Shown here: in pieces, positions 50,865 to 61,052 of the stretch | Layout: each line of letters begins with the position of its first letter | Position numbering within the stretch: position 1 is the stretch's first letter | Origin: Phenylobacterium zucineum HLK1 | GTDB taxonomy: Bacteria > Pseudomonadota > Alphaproteobacteria > Caulobacterales > Caulobacteraceae | Assembly (NCBI RefSeq): GCF_000017265.1 | Contig: NC_011144.1 | Location: forward strand, 2,024,001-2,088,000 | Length of the DNA: 64,000 bases | Direction: 5' to 3' | Made by a program: the position numbers and the translations under genes | Notes under the pieces: generated by a model | Databases searched by the model: none | The model's input: only the letters and a program-made list of their open reading frames with translations | Told to the model about the DNA's origin: nothing

Positions 50865-51530
50865 ATGGCGGAGTTCGACGCCCGCGACCTCCTGGACTGC
50901 TACGCCCGCGGGGTGTTCCCCATGGCCGACGCGCGGGAGGACGCCCGGGTCTTCCTGATCGATCCCGAGCGGCGCGGCGTGATCCCGCTCGAGGCCTTCC
51001 ACGTCCCCCGGCGACTGGCGCGGACGGTGCGGGGCGATCCCTTCGAGATCCGCATCGATGCGGCCTTCCACGACGTCGTGCTGGCTTGCGCCGCATCGGG
51101 GCCCGGCCGGACCGAGACCTGGATCAACCGGCCTATCGAGCAGCTGTACCTTGAGCTCCACGAACTCGGCTTCGCCCACAGCGTCGAATGCTGGCAGGGA
51201 GAGCGGCTGGTCGGCGGCCTCTACGGCGTGTCGCTGCAGGGGGCGTTCTTCGGCGAGAGCATGTTCTCCCGCGTGCGCGACGCCTCGAAGGTCGCGCTCG
51301 TGCACCTCGTCGCGCGGCTGATCGCGGGCGGCTTCACGCTGCTGGACGCCCAGTTCATGACCGAGCACCTGGCGCAGTTCGGCGCCCGGGAGATTCCCCG
51401 CCGGGAGTACCATCGGCGGCTGGACCGGGCCCTCGCCGCCCCGGCGGACTTCTACGCCTTGGGCGCGGCCGCCCCTTCAGCCGACGGCGCGGGGCGGTTG
51501 GCCCTGCAGCTGATCACCCAGGCGTCGTAG
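50865..51530 (+). CDS. aat: Leucyl/phenylalanyl-tRNA-protein transferase
   Basis: 221 residues. It adds Leu or Phe to proteins with N-terminal Arg or Lys, making N-degron substrates for ClpS/ClpAP. Landmarks are [80 protein letters not shown] and [18 protein letters not shown] at 50865. Its last 79 bases overlap the antisense DUF2155 gene. Confidence 0.95.
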   Translation: MAEFDARDLLDCYARGVFPMADAREDARVFLIDPERRGVIPLEAFHVPRRLARTVRGDPFEIRIDAAFHDVVLACAASGPGRTETWINRPIEQLYLELHELGFAHSVECWQGERLVGGLYGVSLQGAFFGESMFSRVRDASKVALVHLVARLIAGGFTLLDAQFMTEHLAQFGAREIPRREYHRRLDRALAAPADFYALGAAAPSADGAGRLALQLITQAS

Positions 51531-52117
51531 GTGGCGTGCTCCATCGGGTTCAGACCCGGGGACGATGCGTACATCCACCCCCTGAACGCCTGCCGCGGCG
51601 GCGGCGTGGGCCGGCCCGGCTGCGGCCGGGGTTGGGAATCGATGGTCACGTAGGCGATCGCATCCTCGACCGGCTCGTCGGGCGCCGAGCGCTCGCAGGC
51701 CCGCACGGTGAAGATCAGGCCTTTCCAGCGGACCGGCCGACCCACCGGCGCTTCGAACTTCAGGGTCTCGGCGCTGACCTTGTCCAGCGCCTGCAGGACC
51801 GCGGTGTCGTACCGGGCCCGGCGAATCGGCGCCTCCACGGGCTTCTCGGCCACCTGCTCCGTCGGCGGGGCCGCGGGCTCGACCTCTTCCTGCTTCACCG
51901 GCGGCACCTCGATGGGCGCCGGCGGCGGAATGTCGATCGGGGGGGCTTCCTCGGCCGGGATGCTGGCCGGCCCGGGCGGCGCTTCCGCCGGGGTCGGCTG
52001 GACCGCCGGCGGCTGCGCCGGCTGGGCCGCGACGACGGTCGAGATGAGGCCGCCCGCCAGCGCCGCGGCGGAAGCGACGCGCTTCAGGTGCTGCGAAGCG
52101 GGCAAGCGCGGCTTCAC
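51452..52117 (-). CDS. DUF2155 exported protein
   Basis: 221 residues. A signal peptide ([19 protein letters not shown]) is followed by a Pro/Glu/Ala-rich linker (about 35-105) and the DUF2155 domain with [20 protein letters not shown], then [20 protein letters not shown] and DAWVISC. Two Cys in the domain may pair. Function unknown; the family is largely alphaproteobacterial and usually follows the NDUFA12 gene, as here. Start is GTG at 52115-52117, two bases after the NDUFA12 stop. The 3' end overlaps aat on the other strand. Confidence 0.85.
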   Translation of the reverse strand: MKPRLPASQHLKRVASAAALAGGLISTVVAAQPAQPPAVQPTPAEAPPGPASIPAEEAPPIDIPPPAPIEVPPVKQEEVEPAAPPTEQVAEKPVEAPIRRARYDTAVLQALDKVSAETLKFEAPVGRPVRWKGLIFTVRACERSAPDEPVEDAIAYVTIDSQPRPQPGRPTPPPRQAFRGWMYASSPGLNPMEHATYDAWVISCRANRPAPSAEGAAAPKA

Positions 52118-52119
52118 GG

Positions 52120-52524
52120 CTATTCCGGGGTCCACGCCTCGTAGTCGCCGGTGGCGCGCTGGCGCTCGCCGCCGCGGGCGAGGGAGCCCTTCGGTCGGTA
52201 GGCGTAGATGGTCCCCGACAGGTTCGGCCGGTGCTCCTTCTCCCAGCGCTTGCGCGGCAGGGGCGCCGTCGTCGGCGGCTCTTCGAAGGTGTGATGCAGC
52301 CAGCCGTGCCAGTCCGGCGGAACCTTGGACGCCTCGGCGTAGCCGTTGAACACCACCCAGCGCCGCTTGCGCTTGGGATCGTAGCTGTCCCGCGTGTCCT
52401 TGGCCTCGTAGTAGCGGTTGCCGAAATCGTCCTGCCCGACGAAGACGCCGCGCTTGGCGATCGTGAACCGGACGCCGGCGGTGGCGCCGTTCCACCAGGT
52501 GAAGATGGTCTTGAGGACGGACAC
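52120..52524 (-). CDS. NDUFA12-family NADH:ubiquinone oxidoreductase accessory subunit
   Basis: 134 residues. It belongs to the B17.2/NDUFA12 family of complex I supernumerary subunits that alphaproteobacteria share with mitochondria. Landmarks are GNRYYEAKDTRDSYDPKRKR, RWVVFNGYAEASKVPPDWHG, WLHHTFEEPPT and a basic C-terminal region. It binds the matrix/cytoplasmic arm of complex I. The GTG at 52522-52524 gives the conserved N-terminus (SVLKTIFTWWNGATAG); the open frame further upstream is not conserved. Confidence 0.92.
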   Translation of the reverse strand: MSVLKTIFTWWNGATAGVRFTIAKRGVFVGQDDFGNRYYEAKDTRDSYDPKRKRRWVVFNGYAEASKVPPDWHGWLHHTFEEPPTTAPLPRKRWEKEHRPNLSGTIYAYRPKGSLARGGERQRATGDYEAWTPE

Positions 52525-52699
52525 TAAGACGCTCTTTGGGCTTGCGAATGCGCGCGGACTATAGGGGCGCCTCCCGGGGGCGTCCAGCACCCGACGCCGG
52601 CATCTTCCGAGTCGATATGTTGGGGATGACTGCCCTCTCGACCCCAACATCTATTGCCGTTGGCCGCTGGGCGGCCCTACCCTGCCCGCAGGGGAGTCG

Positions 52700-55207
52700 A
52701 TGATGGGCGATCAAGCCTCGCGCGTGGGAATCGAAGGCCGCCTGCTCGAGCGGCCCCAAGGCGTCGTCGAGGTCGAGGCGCCGGCGCACTGGAGCAGCGC
52801 CCGGGTCGAGGCCTGGCTGGACTGGGCAGGCGGGCGTCCCGACCTGCCGGCGGCCATCGTCGATCAAGCGGCCGCCCTCACCGCCAATGCGCAGGCCGCG
52901 GGCCTGCTGAAGGATCTGCGCGCCCGCACCCATTTCCGCGAGGCGCTCACCGAGGCGATGCTGCTGGGCGCCGTCGCCCTGGCCCCCGCCCCCTCCGTCG
53001 CCCCTCTCGCGACCGCCGACGCCGGCGCTCCGGACTTCCTCCGCAGCGTGCAGGCGTTCGAGAGCCGGTTCCGCGCCGATCAGGCCGCGGAGGCCGCCGC
53101 CCGGCTGCTGGCGGCCCGGCTCCAGGCGGTGATGGACTCGATCCTGCGCTGCGAAGGCGACGCCGAGGCCTGCGCGGATCCGGCCCGGAACAGCAGCCTG
53201 GCCCGCGCCGCCGAGGCCGCCCGCGCGGCCGGCGCCGCGGACGCGATGATCCTGGAGGCCATCGCTCTCGCGGGCGCCGGCGAGAGCGCGTGGCCCGCCC
53301 CGCCCGAGGCCGAGCCGCCGACCGCCAAGGGGCTCGTCGTCCGCCTCGACGCCTTCGACGGACCCGCTGGGGCGGCGACGGCGCGAGCCGCCTGGACCAC
53401 GGGTCACGTCCTGGTCGCCCGGACGCCCGCCGACACCGAGGCCCTGATGGCGCTCGCCGCAGCGCCGCGGGGGGGCGTCGACCTCATGGCGTTCTTCGGC
53501 GAGACCGGCTTCGACTGGGACGTCTTCGAGGGCGCGGTGCAGCTCGCCGCCACTGCGCTCGCCGCGAACGGCGGGTCCGGCCTCCTCGCGCTGGCGAACC
53601 TGGGGGACTGGCTGGCGGCGCAGGGATACGCCTACGACAGCGACGGGGGAAGGACCGCCGCCCGCCAGCTCTACGAACGGGCTCGCGCCGCGCTCGACGA
53701 GACCGGGCTCGGCGAGACCGGGCCGGCGTGCCGGCTGGCGGCGCTGAGCGATCCGGAGCTCGCGCTGCGACTGGGCGGCCCGCTCGACGCCGGGCCGTGG
53801 CTGGGGCCGATCACCGCGGCCGAGACGGCCGACGGCGAAGTCTTGCGGGTCCTCTCGGATGCGGCGCTGCGCGCGCTTGCGGCCACGAACGCGGACCGGG
53901 ACGCGGTGGAGGCGGCCTGCCTGGGCCGCCGCAGCCTGACCGACGCGCCGGGCGTGAACCTCCAGTCCCTCGCCGCCTGCGGCTTCTCGGACCTTGAGAT
54001 CGGCGCCGCCATCGCCGAGCTGCCCTTCGTGGGCCGGCTCGCCGAAGCGTTCGCGCCCGCCGTGCTCGGCGAAGGCTTCCTGCGGGACGTGCTCGGCGCG
54101 AGCCCCGAGCAGCTCGCCGACCCCGGCTTGGACGTGCTCGCCCTGGCCGGGTTCTCGTCCGAGGATGTCGCCGCCGCCGAGCGCCACGTCCTCGGGGGCG
54201 ACGGCCTCGAGGGCGCGCCGGGCCTGACCGAGGCCCAGCAGGCGGTCTTCCGATCCCGCGACGAGACCGGTCCGGCGGCCGTCGCGGCCATGATGCAGGC
54301 CTTGCGCCCCGCCCTGGGCGTTCCGCCGGTGCTGGAGGTGGTCCTGCCGTGGCGGGCCACGCCGGGGGACGTGCTGGCGGCGATGGAGGCTGCGGAGGCG
54401 CCGGTGCGCGTGCGACGGGAGCCTGCGCCTGCGGACGCCGTGCTCGACCTGCCCGCCTTCGCCGACCTGCCCGATCGCCGCGGACCCGCGTCCGAGCCCG
54501 AGGAACGCATCGTCGAGCGTATCGTCGAGCGCGACCGGACTCGCCGCAAGCTGCCCGACCGCCGCAAGGGCTACATCCAGAAAGCCTCGGTCGGCGGCCA
54601 CAAGGTCTACATCCACACCGGCGAGTATGACGACGGCGAGCTCGGCGAGATCTTCATCGACATGCACAAGGAAGGCGCGGCCTTCCGCTCGCTGATGAAC
54701 AACTTCGCGATCGCGATCTCCATCGGCCTGCAGTACGGCGTGCCGCTGGACGAGTTCGTGGACGCCTTCGTCTTCACGCGCTTCGAGCCCGCCGGACCGG
54801 TTACGGGCAACGACTCGGTGAAGTCGGCCACGTCCATCCTCGACTACATCTTCCGTGAGCTCGGGATCAGCTACCTGGGCCGCGCGGACCTCGCCAGCGC
54901 CGACCCTGGCGAGCTGAACGCCGACGGACTGGGACGGGGCAAGGCCGACGACGACGGCGACCCGGGCCTGGGCCCCGAGGTCCCGCAGCCGGCGTCGCGC
55001 TTCATCTCGCGCGGATTCTCCCGCGGCTCGACCCCCGACAACCTCGTCTTCCTGCCCACCGCCAACCGGAACGCCGGCCCGGCGGCTCTGGAGGCGGCCG
55101 AAGTCTGCGCGGCCTGCGGCGACATCGCGGTCGTGCGCAAGGGCCAGGCGATGATCTGCGAGACCTGCGGCTCGCGGGCGGGCCGCGCCGAGGATCAGGC
55201 GCGCTAA
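52700..55207 (+). CDS. TSCPD-domain protein, class II ribonucleotide reductase-like but lacking catalytic motifs
   Basis: 835 residues. Residues about 614-735 match the C-terminal TSCPD part of B12-dependent NrdJ very well ([20 protein letters not shown], then [20 protein letters not shown] and [20 protein letters not shown]). A Cys4 zinc-type tail (CAACG...CETCG) ends the protein as in NrdJ. Fragments of the reductase core are still recognisable: [20 protein letters not shown] (about 298-317) and LEGAPGL (about 503). The expected NxCxE active-site motif and the thiol pair of the barrel are not found, and the protein is shorter than NrdJ (about 1200). Probably a pseudoenzyme of unknown role. 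ATG at 52700 after GGGGAG. Confidence 0.8.
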   Translation: MMGDQASRVGIEGRLLERPQGVVEVEAPAHWSSARVEAWLDWAGGRPDLPAAIVDQAAALTANAQAAGLLKDLRARTHFREALTEAMLLGAVALAPAPSVAPLATADAGAPDFLRSVQAFESRFRADQAAEAAARLLAARLQAVMDSILRCEGDAEACADPARNSSLARAAEAARAAGAADAMILEAIALAGAGESAWPAPPEAEPPTAKGLVVRLDAFDGPAGAATARAAWTTGHVLVARTPADTEALMALAAAPRGGVDLMAFFGETGFDWDVFEGAVQLAATALAANGGSGLLALANLGDWLAAQGYAYDSDGGRTAARQLYERARAALDETGLGETGPACRLAALSDPELALRLGGPLDAGPWLGPITAAETADGEVLRVLSDAALRALAATNADRDAVEAACLGRRSLTDAPGVNLQSLAACGFSDLEIGAAIAELPFVGRLAEAFAPAVLGEGFLRDVLGASPEQLADPGLDVLALAGFSSEDVAAAERHVLGGDGLEGAPGLTEAQQAVFRSRDETGPAAVAAMMQALRPALGVPPVLEVVLPWRATPGDVLAAMEAAEAPVRVRREPAPADAVLDLPAFADLPDRRGPASEPEERIVERIVERDRTRRKLPDRRKGYIQKASVGGHKVYIHTGEYDDGELGEIFIDMHKEGAAFRSLMNNFAIAISIGLQYGVPLDEFVDAFVFTRFEPAGPVTGNDSVKSATSILDYIFRELGISYLGRADLASADPGELNADGLGRGKADDDGDPGLGPEVPQPASRFISRGFSRGSTPDNLVFLPTANRNAGPAALEAAEVCAACGDIAVVRKGQAMICETCGSRAGRAEDQAR

Positions 55208-55292
55208 GTCCCTCTAAGTTACCGCGATTTAAGTGGTGTTCGGCGTCCCGCCAGCGCAGAGGTGACGCCGGACTCCTGAGAGGATCGCCCCT

Positions 55293-56297
55293 GTGACGAC
55301 GCGTTCCGCCCGCCTGCTCCTCGCCAGCGCCGCCTTCGCGGCCGCCGCCGCCGTGGCCGGCCAGGCCGCTGCGTTCGGCGACAAGGAGATCGCCCGCCAG
55401 ACCTCGTTCGGCGGCTCGTGCGTGAAGTGCGAGCTGTCGGGCCGCAATCTGGCCGGCGCGCGGATCGTCGGGGCCAACTTCTCGGGCGCGGCGCTGGTGG
55501 GGGCCAACCTGCGGGAGGCCAAGTTCCAGGCCTCCAGCTTCGCGGGGGCCGACCTGTCGCGGGCCGACCTGAGCGACGCCGGAATGAGCGGCGCCAACTT
55601 CTCCGGCGCCAATCTCTCCAGCGCCCGGCTGCGGTCGACCGAAGCCCGCGGCGTGCACTTCGGCTCGGCGAACCTGACCCGCGCCGATCTCTCTGACGTG
55701 GAAGCCACGGGCGCCAACTTCAGCCGGGCCGTCATGACCAATGCGGTGCTGCGCGCCGCCGAGATCCGCGGCGGCCACTTCGGCTCGGCGAACCTCACCA
55801 ACGCCATCCTGAACGACGTCGAGGCGGCGGGCGCGAACTTCAGCCGCGCCGTGCTGCGCGGCGCGAGCTTTCGCGCCGCCTCCCTCAAGGCGACCCACCT
55901 GAGCAAGGTTGACGCCACCGGCGCGAACTTCCAGGACGCCGACCTCGTCGCCGCCGATCTTTCAGGCGGCCGGTTCGACCGGGCGTCCTTCCGGGCGGCC
56001 GAGCTGAAGACCGCGAACCTCTCGGGGGCCACCTTCGACGGAGCGGACTTCCGCGACGCCGGCCTGCGGCGGACGGTGATTGCGGGGGCCGACCTGTCGC
56101 GCGCGCGAGGCCTGACCCAGGATCAGCTCGACGACGCCTGCGGCGATGCCCGCACCAAGCTTCCGCGCGGACTGGTCGCGAAGACCTGCCACGGGGTGCG
56201 CGTGATCGTCAGGCCGCGCACGCCGCCGCCGCCCGATCCGCCGGAGCCCCCGGCGCCGCCGGAGGCGCCCCGCTACTTCGTGGCGATCGGCGAGTAG
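55293..56297 (+). CDS. Exported pentapeptide-repeat protein
   Basis: 334 residues. A signal peptide (LLASAAFAAAAAVAGQAAAF) is followed by a CVKCELSG pair and about 45 pentapeptide units of the A(N/D)Lxx and ANFSxA kind (to about residue 270), which fold as a right-handed square beta-helix. A Cys-containing segment and a Pro-rich tail (PRTPPPPDPPEPPAPP) follow. Most studied pentapeptide proteins are cytosolic; this one should be periplasmic. Function unknown. GTG start at 55293 with GAGAGGATCG upstream. Confidence 0.85.
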   Translation: MTTRSARLLLASAAFAAAAAVAGQAAAFGDKEIARQTSFGGSCVKCELSGRNLAGARIVGANFSGAALVGANLREAKFQASSFAGADLSRADLSDAGMSGANFSGANLSSARLRSTEARGVHFGSANLTRADLSDVEATGANFSRAVMTNAVLRAAEIRGGHFGSANLTNAILNDVEAAGANFSRAVLRGASFRAASLKATHLSKVDATGANFQDADLVAADLSGGRFDRASFRAAELKTANLSGATFDGADFRDAGLRRTVIAGADLSRARGLTQDQLDDACGDARTKLPRGLVAKTCHGVRVIVRPRTPPPPDPPEPPAPPEAPRYFVAIGE

Positions 56298-56315
56298 CCG
56301 TAAGGCCCCCTAGCC

Positions 56316-58094
56316 TCAGGCCTTGATCGGCGGGGCCAGCCGGATGTGCAGCTCCTTGAGCTGCTTCTCGGAGACCTCGGACGGCGCGTTCATCAGCAGG
56401 TCCTGGCCCTGCTGGTTCAGCGGGAACGCGATGACCTCGCGGATGGCCGTCTCGCCGGCCAGCAGCATGACGATCCGGTCGATGCCGGGCGCCAGGCCGC
56501 CGTGCGGCGGCGCGCCGTGCCGGAACGCGTTCAGCATGCCGCCGAACTGCTCCTCGACCACCTCGGGGCCGTAGCCCGCGATCTCGAAGGCCTTGAGCAT
56601 CACGTCCGGCCGATGGTTCCGGATCGCGCCCGAGCACAGCTCGTGGCCGTTGCAGACGATGTCGTACTGGTAGGCGACGATCTCGCCCGGCTCCTTGTTC
56701 AGGAGCGCGTCCAGCTCGCCCTGCGGCATCGAGAAGGGGTTGTGCGAGAAGTCGTACTTCTTCTCTTCGTCGCTCCACTCGAACATCGGGAAGTCGACGA
56801 TCCAGCAGAACTCGAAGCGGCCTTCGTCGATCAGCTTCAGGTCCGTCCCGACCTTGGTCCGGGCCGCGCCGGCGAACTTGTAGAAGACCTTGGGGTCGCC
56901 CGCGACGAAGAACGCCGCATCGCCCTGCCCCAGGCCCAGCGCCTTCATCAGGCCGTCGGTCTTCTCGGGACCGAGGTTCTTGGCGATCGGCCCGCCCCAG
57001 CCGCCCTGGTCGTCGGACCAGAAGATGTAGCCGAGACCCGGCTGGCCCTCGCCCTGCGCCCAGCTGTTCATGCGGTCGCAGAAGGCGCGGCTGCCGCCCT
57101 TCGGGCCGGGGATCGCCCAGACGGCGTTCTTGGCGTCCTCGAGGATCCGCGCGAACAGGCCGAAGCCGCCGCCGCGGAAGTGCTCGGAGACGTCCTGCAT
57201 CTCGATCGGGTTGCGCAGGTCGGGCTTGTCCGAGCCGTACTTGGCGATCGCCTCGCGATAGGGGATGCGCGGGAACGGGTACGGGGTGACCGGCTTGCCC
57301 TCGCCGAACTCGGTGAAGACGCCGTGCATCACCGGCTCGATGGCCGCGAAGACGTCGTCCTGGGTGACGAAGCTCATCTCCACGTCGAGCTGATAGAACT
57401 CGAGGCTGCGGTCGGCCCGCAGGTCCTCGTCGCGGAAGCAGGGCGCGATCTGGAAGTAGCGGTCGAAGCCCGAGACCATCAGCAGCTGCTTGAACTGCTG
57501 GGGCGCCTGGGGCAGCGCGTAGAACTTGGTCGGGTGCAGGCGCGAGGGCACGAGGAAGTCGCGCGCGCCCTCGGGCGAGCTCGCCGTCAGGATCGGCGTC
57601 TGGAACTCCAGGAAGCCCTGGTCGATCATCCGGCGGCGGATCGACTGGATCACCTGGCTGCGCAGCACGATGTTCCGGTGCAGCGTCTCGCGGCGCAGGT
57701 CGAGGTAGCGGTACTTCAGCCGGATGTCCTCGGGGTACTCCGGCTCGCCGAAGACCGGCAGCGGCAGCTCGGCGGCTTCCGACAGCACCTCAACCTGACG
57801 GACCACGACCTCGATCTCGCCGGTCGGCAGGTTGGGGTTCACCGTTTCGGCCGAGCGGGCCACCACCTCGCCGTCCACGCGGATCACGCTCTCGGCGCGG
57901 ACGTGCTCGACGAGGTCGAATCCCGGCGTCGATGGGCTCACCACGAGCTGGGTCAGCCCGTAGTGGTCGCGCAGGTCGATGAAGATCAGGCCGCCGTGGT
58001 CGCGCTTGCGGTGGACCCAGCCCGAGAGGCGGACCTTCGAGCCCGTGTCGGAAGCGCGGAGTTGGCCGCAGGTGTGGGTGCGGTAGAGGTGCAT
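56316..58094 (-). CDS. aspS: Aspartyl-tRNA synthetase
   Basis: 592 residues, bacterial type. An N-terminal anticodon-binding OB fold ([20 protein letters not shown]) precedes the class II catalytic core: motif 2 in [18 protein letters not shown], motif 3 in [15 protein letters not shown], with the bacterial GAD insertion between them. ATG at 58092-58094 opens the conserved sequence [12 protein letters not shown]; the longer open frame is upstream DNA. Whether it also charges tRNA-Asn depends on the presence of AsnRS, which cannot be judged here. Confidence 0.97.
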   Translation of the reverse strand: MHLYRTHTCGQLRASDTGSKVRLSGWVHRKRDHGGLIFIDLRDHYGLTQLVVSPSTPGFDLVEHVRAESVIRVDGEVVARSAETVNPNLPTGEIEVVVRQVEVLSEAAELPLPVFGEPEYPEDIRLKYRYLDLRRETLHRNIVLRSQVIQSIRRRMIDQGFLEFQTPILTASSPEGARDFLVPSRLHPTKFYALPQAPQQFKQLLMVSGFDRYFQIAPCFRDEDLRADRSLEFYQLDVEMSFVTQDDVFAAIEPVMHGVFTEFGEGKPVTPYPFPRIPYREAIAKYGSDKPDLRNPIEMQDVSEHFRGGGFGLFARILEDAKNAVWAIPGPKGGSRAFCDRMNSWAQGEGQPGLGYIFWSDDQGGWGGPIAKNLGPEKTDGLMKALGLGQGDAAFFVAGDPKVFYKFAGAARTKVGTDLKLIDEGRFEFCWIVDFPMFEWSDEEKKYDFSHNPFSMPQGELDALLNKEPGEIVAYQYDIVCNGHELCSGAIRNHRPDVMLKAFEIAGYGPEVVEEQFGGMLNAFRHGAPPHGGLAPGIDRIVMLLAGETAIREVIAFPLNQQGQDLLMNAPSEVSEKQLKELHIRLAPPIKA

Positions 58095-58240
58095 GAAAAG
58101 CTGCGGAAATCGGCTGTTTTGCGAGGCGCGGAAGGGCGCATGCGCATCCCGGCTTGTCAAGCACGGCTGAGGTCCCGGGGGCGCTTGACTACCCCGGCCG
58201 AGCGCCCTCAACTCGCGCCGCAAAGTTCGGGGGAGCCTGA

Positions 58241-59668
58241 GTGCCACACATCCTCAAGGCCGCGGTCGCGGCCAGCCTGGCGGCGAGCCTCGCCGCCTGC
58301 GCCACCACGCCCGACGAGGGCGCCAAGCCCGCGCCGGCCGCCAAGTCGGCGCTGCCGAAGGGCCTGGAGGCCCGCGGCGACGTCTTCGCCAGCACCTACC
58401 AGCCCCTGCCCGGCCGCCCGACGGCCATCGTGGGCGGGACGGTCCTCACGGCCACCGGCCAGCGGATCGAGAACGGCATGGTGCTGATCCGCGACGGCCG
58501 CATCGAGCGTGTCGGCCCGGCCGCCGAGCCGCCGGCCGGCTACGAGGTGGTCGACGCCCGCGGCCGCTGGGTGACGCCCGGCGTGATCGACGCCCACTCG
58601 CACATGGGCGTCTACCCTTCTCCCGGCGTGCAGGCGCACTCGGACGGCAACGAGATCACCGACCCCAACACCGCCCAGGTGTGGGCCGAGCACTCGGTCT
58701 GGCCGCAGGACCCCAACTTCAACCTGGCGCGCGCCGGCGGCGTGACGACGGTCCACATCCTGCCCGGCTCGGCGAACCTTTTCGGCGGGCGCGGCGTCAC
58801 CCTGCGCAACGTGCCGGCCCGCACGACCCAGGCGATGAAGTTCCCCGGGGCGCCCTACACGCTGAAGATGGCGTGCGGCGAGAACCCCAAGCGTGTCTAT
58901 GGCGGCCGCAACCGCTCGCCCTCCACGCGGATGGGCAACGTCGCCGGCTACCGCGCCGCCTGGATCAACGCCGCCGACTACGGCCGCAAGTGGGACGCCT
59001 ACCGCCGCAAGAGCGAGGACGGCGAGAAGGCCGATCCGCCGAAGCGCGACCTGCAGCTCGACACCCTGCTGGGCGTGTTGAAGGGCGACATCCTCGTCCA
59101 GAACCACTGCTATCGGGCCGACGAGATGGCCCAGATGATCGATGTGGCCGACGAGTTCGGCTACCGCATCACCTCGTTCCACCACACCACCGAGGGCTAC
59201 AAGATCGCCGACGTGCTGGCCAAGCGCGACATCTGCGCCGCCACCTGGGCGAACTGGTGGGGCGGCAAGCTGGAGCAGTTCGACGGCATCGAGGCCAACG
59301 CCGCGCTCGTCCACGCCGCCGGCGGCTGCGCGATCATCCATTCGGACGATCCCGACCTCATCCAGCGACTGAACCAGGAGGCCGCCGAGGCCCTGGCCGC
59401 CGGCCGCGACGCCGGCCTGCAGATCAGCGAGGCCGAGGCCATCGGCTGGATCACCGCCAACCCCGCCAAGGCGCTGGGCGTCCTGAAGGAGACCGGCACC
59501 CTGGAGCCCGGCAAGCGGGCCGACGTGGTCCTCTGGGACAAGAACCCCTTCTCGGTCTACGCCCGCGCCGAGCGCGTGTGGATCGACGGCGGCGTCGCCT
59601 ACGACCGCCACGACCCGGCCTTCCAGGCCAAGTCGGACTTCGAGATCGGCCTGGGAGGCCTGCGATGA
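58241..59668 (+). CDS. Amidohydrolase-superfamily lipoprotein
   Basis: 475 residues. The lipobox LAAC gives a lipidated C20. The metal-dependent hydrolase fold shows the first metal ligands in [18 protein letters not shown], later His in [13 protein letters not shown] and [10 protein letters not shown], and the Asp in [11 protein letters not shown] beta-sandwich is formed by residues about 62-95 and the C-terminus ([11 protein letters not shown]). This resembles imidazolonepropionase-like or prolidase-type enzymes; substrate unknown. GTG at 58241. The next gene overlaps its stop as ATGA. Confidence 0.88.
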   Translation: MPHILKAAVAASLAASLAACATTPDEGAKPAPAAKSALPKGLEARGDVFASTYQPLPGRPTAIVGGTVLTATGQRIENGMVLIRDGRIERVGPAAEPPAGYEVVDARGRWVTPGVIDAHSHMGVYPSPGVQAHSDGNEITDPNTAQVWAEHSVWPQDPNFNLARAGGVTTVHILPGSANLFGGRGVTLRNVPARTTQAMKFPGAPYTLKMACGENPKRVYGGRNRSPSTRMGNVAGYRAAWINAADYGRKWDAYRRKSEDGEKADPPKRDLQLDTLLGVLKGDILVQNHCYRADEMAQMIDVADEFGYRITSFHHTTEGYKIADVLAKRDICAATWANWWGGKLEQFDGIEANAALVHAAGGCAIIHSDDPDLIQRLNQEAAEALAAGRDAGLQISEAEAIGWITANPAKALGVLKETGTLEPGKRADVVLWDKNPFSVYARAERVWIDGGVAYDRHDPAFQAKSDFEIGLGGLR

Positions 59669-61020
59669 GACGCCCGCTCGCCGCGCTCGCGGCCCTCTGC
59701 TCGCTCGCGGTCGCGGGGACCGCCGCGGCCGCCACCATCGCCGTCACCAATGCCCGGGTGCTGACCGCAGGCCCGGCCGGCGAGATCGCCAGCGGCACGG
59801 TCCTCGTCCGCGACGGCAAGATCGTCGCCGTCGGCCCATCGGTCGCCGTGCCCGCCGGCGCCCAGGTCGTCGACGCCAAGGGCGGCGTCGTCACCCCCGG
59901 CTTCGTGGCCGCCAACAGCATCCTGGGCGCCGTCGAGATCGGCATGCTCGGCACCGACGCCGCCGTCGACAACCCCGAACTGTCGGCCGCCTTCGACATC
60001 TCGTACGCCCTGAACCCCGACTCGTTCGTGATCCCGGTCGCCCGGCTGGGCGGGATCACCAGCGCGATCGTCACGCCCCGGCCGGGCCGCGGCGGTGGCG
60101 GCGACGACGGCCACAGCCACGACGGGGCCGAGGACCTGACCGCCGGCGGCGGCGCCTCGGAGCACACCCACGGCCTGTTCTCGGGCCAGGCGGCGGTGAT
60201 CCAGCTGGCGCAGGGCCAGGACCCGCTGGTCAAGGCCAAGGTCGCCATGGTCGCCCCCTTCGGCGCCCGCGGCGCGGCGCTGTCGGGCGGGGCCCGCGGC
60301 GCCCAGATCGTCCTTCTCAAGACCGTGCTGCAGGATGTCCGCGCCTACGCCCGCAACAAGGCCGCCTACGAGCGCGCCGGCTACCGCGACCTGGCGCTCA
60401 GCCGGGCCGACCTGGAGGCGCTGATCCCGGTGGTCGAGGGCCGCCTGCCGCTGCTGGCCGTGGCCAACCGCGCCTCCGACATCCGCGCCGTCCTGCGCCT
60501 GGCCCGCGAGGAGAACCTGAAGGTCATCCTCTCGGGGGCGACCGAGGGCTGGCGCGTGGCCGACGAGATCGCCGCGGCCGGCGTTCCCGTCATCCTCAAC
60601 CCGATCCAGAACCGGCCCGCCAGCTTCGAGAGCCTGGGCGCCAGCCTGGAGAACGCCGCCCGCCTTCACGCGGCGGGCGTGACCGTCGTCCTGGAGGGCC
60701 AGGGCGGCGCCCACCGGGCCCACGAGACCCGCTACAACGCCGGCAACGCGGTGGCCCATGGCCTGCCGTTCGACGCCGCCCTCAAGGCCGTCACGATCAA
60801 CCCGGCCCGCGTCTTCGGCGTGGCGAACCGGGTCGGCTCGCTGGAGCCCGGCAAGGACGCCGACCTCGTGCTGTGGTCGGGCGACCCCTTCGAGCCCCTG
60901 TCGCGGCCCCAGCTGATCCTGGTCCGCGGCCAGGCCCAGCCCCTGACCTCGCGCCAGTTCGAGCTGCGCGACCGGTACAAGGACCTCGCCCGGCCCTACC
61001 CTCCGGGCTACGCGAAGTAG
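59665..61020 (+). CDS. Amidohydrolase-family protein lacking the HxH metal motif
   Basis: 451 residues. A signal peptide (LAALAALCSLAVAGTAAAA) is followed by the amidohydrolase sandwich (IAVTNARVLTAGPAGEIASG) and a barrel. Where the first protein has DAHSH, this one reads VTPGFVAANSILG, so the HxH metal pair is missing. A His-rich insert (GDDGHSHDGAED and EHTHGLF) lies near 150-170. The C-terminal ADLVLWSGDPFEPLSRPQ is typical. Translationally coupled to the preceding amidohydrolase; perhaps a non-catalytic or modified partner in a complex. Substrate unknown. Confidence 0.87.
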   Translation: MRRPLAALAALCSLAVAGTAAAATIAVTNARVLTAGPAGEIASGTVLVRDGKIVAVGPSVAVPAGAQVVDAKGGVVTPGFVAANSILGAVEIGMLGTDAAVDNPELSAAFDISYALNPDSFVIPVARLGGITSAIVTPRPGRGGGGDDGHSHDGAEDLTAGGGASEHTHGLFSGQAAVIQLAQGQDPLVKAKVAMVAPFGARGAALSGGARGAQIVLLKTVLQDVRAYARNKAAYERAGYRDLALSRADLEALIPVVEGRLPLLAVANRASDIRAVLRLAREENLKVILSGATEGWRVADEIAAAGVPVILNPIQNRPASFESLGASLENAARLHAAGVTVVLEGQGGAHRAHETRYNAGNAVAHGLPFDAALKAVTINPARVFGVANRVGSLEPGKDADLVLWSGDPFEPLSRPQLILVRGQAQPLTSRQFELRDRYKDLARPYPPGYAK

Positions 61021-61024
61021 GCCG

Positions 61025-61051
61025 CTTCCCTCCCCCTCGTGGGGAGGGAAG
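61025..61051 (+). terminator. Hairpin terminator between convergent genes
   Basis: 11-bp perfect stem (61025-61035 with 61041-61051), 5-base loop, then TCTATCTCT on the plus strand. It starts 4 bases after the amidohydrolase stop and could serve both directions. Confidence 0.6.
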
Positions 61052-61052
61052 T

